From the NCBI GenBank assembly GCA_016868955.1, contig VGFF01000076.1, positions 1-9,828 on the forward strand: a DNA stretch of 9,828 nt, given 5' to 3'. The notes below the pieces were generated by a model, which was given only the letters and a program-made list of their open reading frames with translations, ran no database searches and was not told the origin of the DNA. The position numbers were made by a program, and so were the translations under genes. This document shows, in pieces, positions 6,870-9,828 of this stretch. Origin of the DNA: Armatimonadota bacterium. GTDB lineage: Bacteria > Sysuimicrobiota > Sysuimicrobiia > Sysuimicrobiales > VGFF01. The stretch's first letter is position 1, and every line of letters starts with the position of its first letter.

Positions 6870-8540
6870 TCAGGCTCCCTTCGACTGGCTCAGTGAAATC
6901 GTCGTTTTCACACGGCCGGCGCGGCCGCCGTGGACGTGCACCGTCAACGCACCGCCTTTCGGCGCCCGCACCAGCCACTCGACGCGCGCGGCGTCGGGCG
7001 TCCACTGGCGCACCCACGGGTTCCACGGCAGCGGGCGCTCGACGCGGCCGGCGATTGGCCCGATGGTCTGCTTCTCGTCGCCCATCAGCAGCGCCATGCC
7101 GTCGGCGAGCGCGAGCTCGACGCGCAACGGCTCCCCGCGCTTCTGCCCGACGACGGTGACGCCGGTCGGACAGAATCCGCGGTTGGCGACCACGGCTTCG
7201 ACGATGAACAGATCGGCGGCGACCTGGCGCGCGCCGGTGCTCTGGACGTGGACCTCCGGGAGCGTCTCGGCGACGCCGACGGCGAACCGCCGCACGCGTT
7301 CTACGTCGGCGCGCAAGTACTCCTCAGTGGGGCAGTTGCGGAACACTTGGATGTACTTCCAGCCGCCGATCTCGACGCGCCCCAGCTCCGGATGATCGGA
7401 CGGCTTCCAGTCGACGAATCCGTCGCCCTCGAGAACCGTGTCGTTCCAGAGCAGCAGCTTCAACTGCTGCTCTTCGGTGAGCGGGTGGAAGTGCTTGCGC
7501 TCGCTGGCGGGAATGCCGGCCTCGCGGTAGGGGTCCCACAGCTCGATCGTGTACGAGATGAGCCCGCGGTGGTTGTAGGCCCAGTCGTCGAAGACGCCGT
7601 GGCGGCGGCGCACGCCGGGCGCCGTGAATTCCTTGAGCACGGAGATCGCCGGCCAGCTCGTCAGCCGCTCGCCCATCTGGTTGAGCGCGTCGTACAACGC
7701 CCTGTCCTCGAACGGTACTGGCGCTTCCGACGGCGACTCCGGCGACAGCAGCACACCGCTGTGCGTGTGGCAGGCAAGCGCCGCACCGATGTTCGGTCGC
7801 GCCAGGATCGTTTCGACGATCGCGCGCGCCTCGGGCTCGATGATCGGCGCAGCGCTGCCGCCATATTCGTCCGGATCCCAGTCGGCCGGAAAGTTGCGGT
7901 TCAGGTTTCCGTCTTGCGGCTGTGGAATCGTCACCGCGCCGCCATCCCACTGTGCGATGCGCCCTTCCGGATAGAGGCGGTAGTACGTGCCGCCGCGCTC
8001 GTCGGGCTCGCGCGGCACCATCACCCGCGTGTCGCGGCCGCTGATCTTCCACTCGCCGTCCGGATCCGGGCGGCGCATGAATAAGATGTATCCGTCGTTG
8101 TCGACGTCGAGGTAGTAGAGCCCTCGCTCGGGCACGAGCGGCGGCGTGAACACGCCGTTGCCGCACCAGGGGTGCGGCGAGGTATGCACGACGTTCGCGC
8201 CGTCGGGATCGGCCATCGGAATGAGGTAGAAGGTCCGCCGCCGTAACAACGACTGGACGTCGGCGTCGGTCGCGAACGCGGAGGTCATGTGTTCGATGAA
8301 GTGGACGACCGCGGCGCCCGCCGTCAGCTCTTCGGCGTGGATGTTGCCGTCCATGTACAGCGCCGGCTTGTCTTCGGGGGCACCGGCCGACCGGTCGGTG
8401 AGCGTGACGAGCCAGATCTCCCGGCCTTGGTGAGACCGGCCCACGACCTCGAGCGAAACGATCTTGGGGTGCCGTTCGGCGATTTCTCGAAGCCGAGCGC
8501 TCAATTCAGCGTGGGTCGGAAAGTGAACGCGAAAGCCCAT
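6870..8540 (-). CDS. M14 family zinc carboxypeptidase with long insertion and C-terminal beta domain
   Basis: This 556-residue metallopeptidase would remove C-terminal residues from peptides or hydrolyse a related amide. Zinc ligands are H68 and E71 in GNIHAEE, and H258 in LACHTHSG. NRNF (214-217) supplies the Asn-Arg that bind the substrate carboxylate, and E333 in YTIELWD is the general base, so the catalytic set is complete. An insertion between the first zinc motif and NRNF contains DVDNDGYI (145-152), a DxDxDG calcium-loop-like element. After about residue 395 a C-terminal region rich in beta strands (VEAVVANRGFCPT at 447-459) resembles a CARDB-like sandwich. No signal peptide is visible, so the enzyme is probably cytoplasmic and acts on imported substrate. 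The ATG at 8540 was chosen because AAAGGGGC precedes it and the start at 8702 would run through the neighbouring divergent gene. It is the first gene of the operon. Confidence 0.92.
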   Translation of the reverse strand: MGFRVHFPTHAELSARLREIAERHPKIVSLEVVGRSHQGREIWLVTLTDRSAGAPEDKPALYMDGNIHAEELTAGAAVVHFIEHMTSAFATDADVQSLLRRRTFYLIPMADPDGANVVHTSPHPWCGNGVFTPPLVPERGLYYLDVDNDGYILFMRRPDPDGEWKISGRDTRVMVPREPDERGGTYYRLYPEGRIAQWDGGAVTIPQPQDGNLNRNFPADWDPDEYGGSAAPIIEPEARAIVETILARPNIGAALACHTHSGVLLSPESPSEAPVPFEDRALYDALNQMGERLTSWPAISVLKEFTAPGVRRRHGVFDDWAYNHRGLISYTIELWDPYREAGIPASERKHFHPLTEEQQLKLLLWNDTVLEGDGFVDWKPSDHPELGRVEIGGWKYIQVFRNCPTEEYLRADVERVRRFAVGVAETLPEVHVQSTGARQVAADLFIVEAVVANRGFCPTGVTVVGQKRGEPLRVELALADGMALLMGDEKQTIGPIAGRVERPLPWNPWVRQWTPDAARVEWLVRAPKGGALTVHVHGGRAGRVKTTISLSQSKGA

Positions 8541-8628
8541 CTTCCGCCCCTTTGCGATTCCCAAGTTTTGTTGCTTAGATTCCTGTCGCCGGCAGTAACT
8601 CCTGCCGAGAGCGGCGAATATTCCGGCC
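8541..8628. promoter_or_regulatory. Divergent promoter region with 6-6-6 inverted repeat
   Basis: These 88 bases separate the starts of two divergent units. The region is locally more A+T-rich (about 8558-8580) than the surrounding genes. CGGCAG and CTGCCG form a perfect inverted repeat around six bases (8590-8607), a shape typical of a dimeric repressor or activator operator. TTGCTT at 8571-8576 could be a plus-strand -35 element, but I find no convincing -10 at the right distance. GAATATTC (8616-8623) is a short palindrome five bases before the ATG at 8629. A control site shared by both units is likely from position alone; the exact promoters are not resolved. Confidence 0.5.
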
Positions 8629-9660
8629 ATGCGCGTGGTGCAGATCGGCCTGGGGGCACGAGGGCGCACGTGGGCGCGCGTCTTGCGCGAGATCGGCGTC
8701 ACGGTCGTCGCCAGTGCCGACCCGAGCGACGATGCGCTTGCCTGGGCGCGCGACGCGTATCCAGACTGCCCCGTTTACGCGGACTTTCGGGACGCGATTC
8801 GCGCGCACGCCGCGGACGCGGCCGCGGTCATTACGCCCCCGATCGGGCGCGCCGACGTGCTGCTCCCTCTGTTCGATGCCGGCTTGCACGTCGTCAGCGA
8901 GAAACCGCTGGAGACGAACCTGGTGGAAGCGACGCGGATCGTGCGTGCGGCGGAGCGGTCCGGCCGGCAACTCTCCGTGTGCTTGAACTTCCGTTATCTC
9001 GAGGTGACGCGCGCGTTGCGTGCGCGCGTCTTGGGTCCTCGCGGCGCGATCCTGTACGGAACCTTCCTATATCACATCAACCGGGACGGTCGGCGACCTG
9101 GCTTGAACCGGTTCCCGTTGACGATGGACGACCCGATGCTGCTGGAGCAGAGCATCCACCACATCGACCTCATCCGCCACGTCTACGACGCCGAGATCGA
9201 GTCCGTCGCGGCCGAGATCTTCAACCCGGCCGAGAGCATGTATCGCGGCGACGCGACCGTTTCCGCGATCTTCCAAATGGATCGCGGGATCCGAGCATCC
9301 TATCTGGGGAGCTGGGTCACCGGCACGAACGTGCGCGCGTTCGAGTGGCGCACCGACTGCGAACGGGGCGCGCTCGTGCAGCGCGCGCTTTTCGGGGATC
9401 TCTACGAGGGGGACCGTACCGGTCCCCTGCACGCCGTGCCGGTGCCGGAAGTCGAGCCGTTCGTCACCGACACGATCGGGTACGCGCGCGCCGCGTTTGC
9501 TGCGCTGGCCGCAGGCACCCCGGTGCCGTGCAGCGGCGCCGACCATTTGCGCAGCCTCGCCTCGACGATCGCATGCCGCCGCTCCAGCGACGACGGGGAA
9601 GCGATCCACCCCGCCGACCTCATCGCCGAGGCGGATGCGGCGCTGACGGCAGCAAGCTAG
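8629..9660 (+). CDS. Gfo/Idh/MocA family oxidoreductase C (paralogue of A)
   Basis: This 343-residue predicted NAD(P)-dependent oxidoreductase has GLGARG at 7-12, an acidic residue after the second strand (VVASADPSDD), and the EKP motif in VSEKPLETN (E91-K92-P93). The C-terminal domain has MLLEQSIHHIDLIRHVYD with H177. It matches gene A along most of its length, including NPAESMYRGDA, EWRTD and LVQR, and shares with it a 29-base stretch of identical DNA. The start is ATG at 8629, which places the Rossmann strand at residue 1. The upstream sequence has only a weak purine stretch (GAGAGCGG), so this mRNA may have a short or absent leader. It is transcribed away from the operon that holds its paralogue and probably leads a second unit continuing past the right edge. 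Confidence 0.92.
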   Translation: MRVVQIGLGARGRTWARVLREIGVTVVASADPSDDALAWARDAYPDCPVYADFRDAIRAHAADAAAVITPPIGRADVLLPLFDAGLHVVSEKPLETNLVEATRIVRAAERSGRQLSVCLNFRYLEVTRALRARVLGPRGAILYGTFLYHINRDGRRPGLNRFPLTMDDPMLLEQSIHHIDLIRHVYDAEIESVAAEIFNPAESMYRGDATVSAIFQMDRGIRASYLGSWVTGTNVRAFEWRTDCERGALVQRALFGDLYEGDRTGPLHAVPVPEVEPFVTDTIGYARAAFAALAAGTPVPCSGADHLRSLASTIACRRSSDDGEAIHPADLIAEADAALTAAS

Positions 9661-9765
9661 CGCGCGAAGAGGAAAACTTCCCAACGGCCCGAACATGCCG
9701 AGTTTGACCGCACGGGAACGACTCATAGACCGATCGCCGGCGCGGCCGGCGGGGAGGCTAGGAAC
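9661..9765. other. Intergenic region with possible promoter and GC hairpin
   Basis: This 105-base gap between gene C and the next plus-strand gene has no coding signal that I trust. It contains TTGACC at 9704-9709, close to a -35 consensus, followed 16 bases later by TAGACC, a poor -10. GCCGGC-GCG-GCCGGC (9736-9750) can form a short stem. GGGGAGG near 9751 is a Shine-Dalgarno candidate for the start at 9766. No T-rich terminator follows gene C, so read-through into the next gene is possible. Confidence 0.35.
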
Positions 9766-9828
9766 ATGAGCGGATTCCGAACACGCACGGCTTTGGGGCT
9801 CGCCGTCTTGATGATTGTGACGGCGCTC
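9766..9828 (+). CDS. N-terminus of an exported or membrane protein (possible solute-binding protein)
   Basis: Only 21 codons are present before the window ends. The peptide has a basic start (MSGFRTRT) followed by a hydrophobic run (ALGLAVLMIVTAL), which is the pattern of a Sec signal peptide or first membrane helix. The ATG at 9766 is preceded by GGGGAGG and GGAAC. A second transporter-binding protein would match the arrangement on the other strand, where a Gfo/Idh/MocA gene is followed by a binding-protein gene, but this is a guess from context. Neither the signal cleavage site nor any mature domain is visible. Confidence 0.6.
   Translation, partial: MSGFRTRTALGLAVLMIVTAL

Noticed and set aside
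6868..7026. Extending the aminotransferase to the upstream ATG at 7026.
   Set aside because: The added 53 residues are out-of-frame translation of the carboxypeptidase C-terminus and Arg-rich; the ATG at 6867 has a Shine-Dalgarno sequence.
8541..8702. Extending the carboxypeptidase N-terminus to the upstream start at 8702.
   Set aside because: The extra 54 residues are basic and unlike M14 proteins, would overlap gene C, and the ATG at 8540 has a ribosome-binding site and gives a normal family start.
8289..9707. A 472-codon plus-strand frame spanning the divergent promoter and overlapping gene C.
   Set aside because: It begins antisense to the carboxypeptidase, and within gene C it is an out-of-phase shadow with Arg-rich composition. 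Gene C in the other frame has full family motifs.
1..9828. CRISPR arrays, tRNA or rRNA genes, insertion sequences and phage genes.
   Set aside because: I read for regularly spaced repeats, cloverleaf sequences, transposase motifs and terminal inverted repeats and saw none; the 15-bp array at 3550-3609 has no spacers and is too short and degenerate for CRISPR.

Overview
The window is a G+C-rich (roughly two thirds G+C by eye), densely packed bacterial region. It is dominated by one long minus-strand transcription unit and a divergent plus-strand unit that begins near the right end. The extracellular solute-binding protein has a Sec-type signal peptide with no lipobox cysteine. This suggests a freely soluble periplasmic protein and therefore a diderm (two-membrane) organism. 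I cannot assign a phylum from the sequence alone.

Layout. Reading the minus strand from its promoter end: M14 zinc carboxypeptidase (8540-6870), class I PLP-dependent aminotransferase (6867-5683), Gfo/Idh/MocA oxidoreductase A (5675-4629), Gfo/Idh/MocA oxidoreductase B (4582-3635), family-5 solute-binding protein (3535-1937), DppB-type permease (1874-954), DppC-type permease (954-88), and the N-terminus of a short-chain dehydrogenase/reductase (SDR) that runs off the left edge (72-1). Most junctions are 0-50 bases or overlap, and most genes have a visible Shine-Dalgarno sequence, so this reads as one operon of at least eight genes. On the plus strand are Gfo/Idh/MocA oxidoreductase C (8629-9660), a clear paralogue of A, and the first 21 codons of a protein with a membrane-inserting N-terminus (9766 onward).

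How the genes may work together (inference). The binding protein and two permeases import a peptide-like, opine-like or other amide-bearing compound. The cytoplasmic carboxypeptidase trims or deacylates it. The aminotransferase removes an amino group, and three or four NAD(P)-dependent dehydrogenases (three Gfo/Idh/MocA, one SDR) oxidise or reduce the carbon skeleton. The transporter's ATPase subunits are not in the window, nor is any recognisable regulator. The substrate cannot be read from the sequence.

Possible regulatory structures: a perfect 19-bp GC-rich hairpin between the binding-protein and permease genes, a run of four degenerate 15-bp direct repeats in front of the binding-protein gene, an inverted repeat that covers that gene's ribosome-binding site, and a 6-6-6 inverted repeat in the divergent promoter region. 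I saw no rRNA, tRNA, CRISPR array, insertion sequence or other mobile element. The window looks like a specialised catabolic locus built from known families. I did not find convincing evidence of a wholly new kind of system; the unusual points are active-site substitutions and the intergenic structures.
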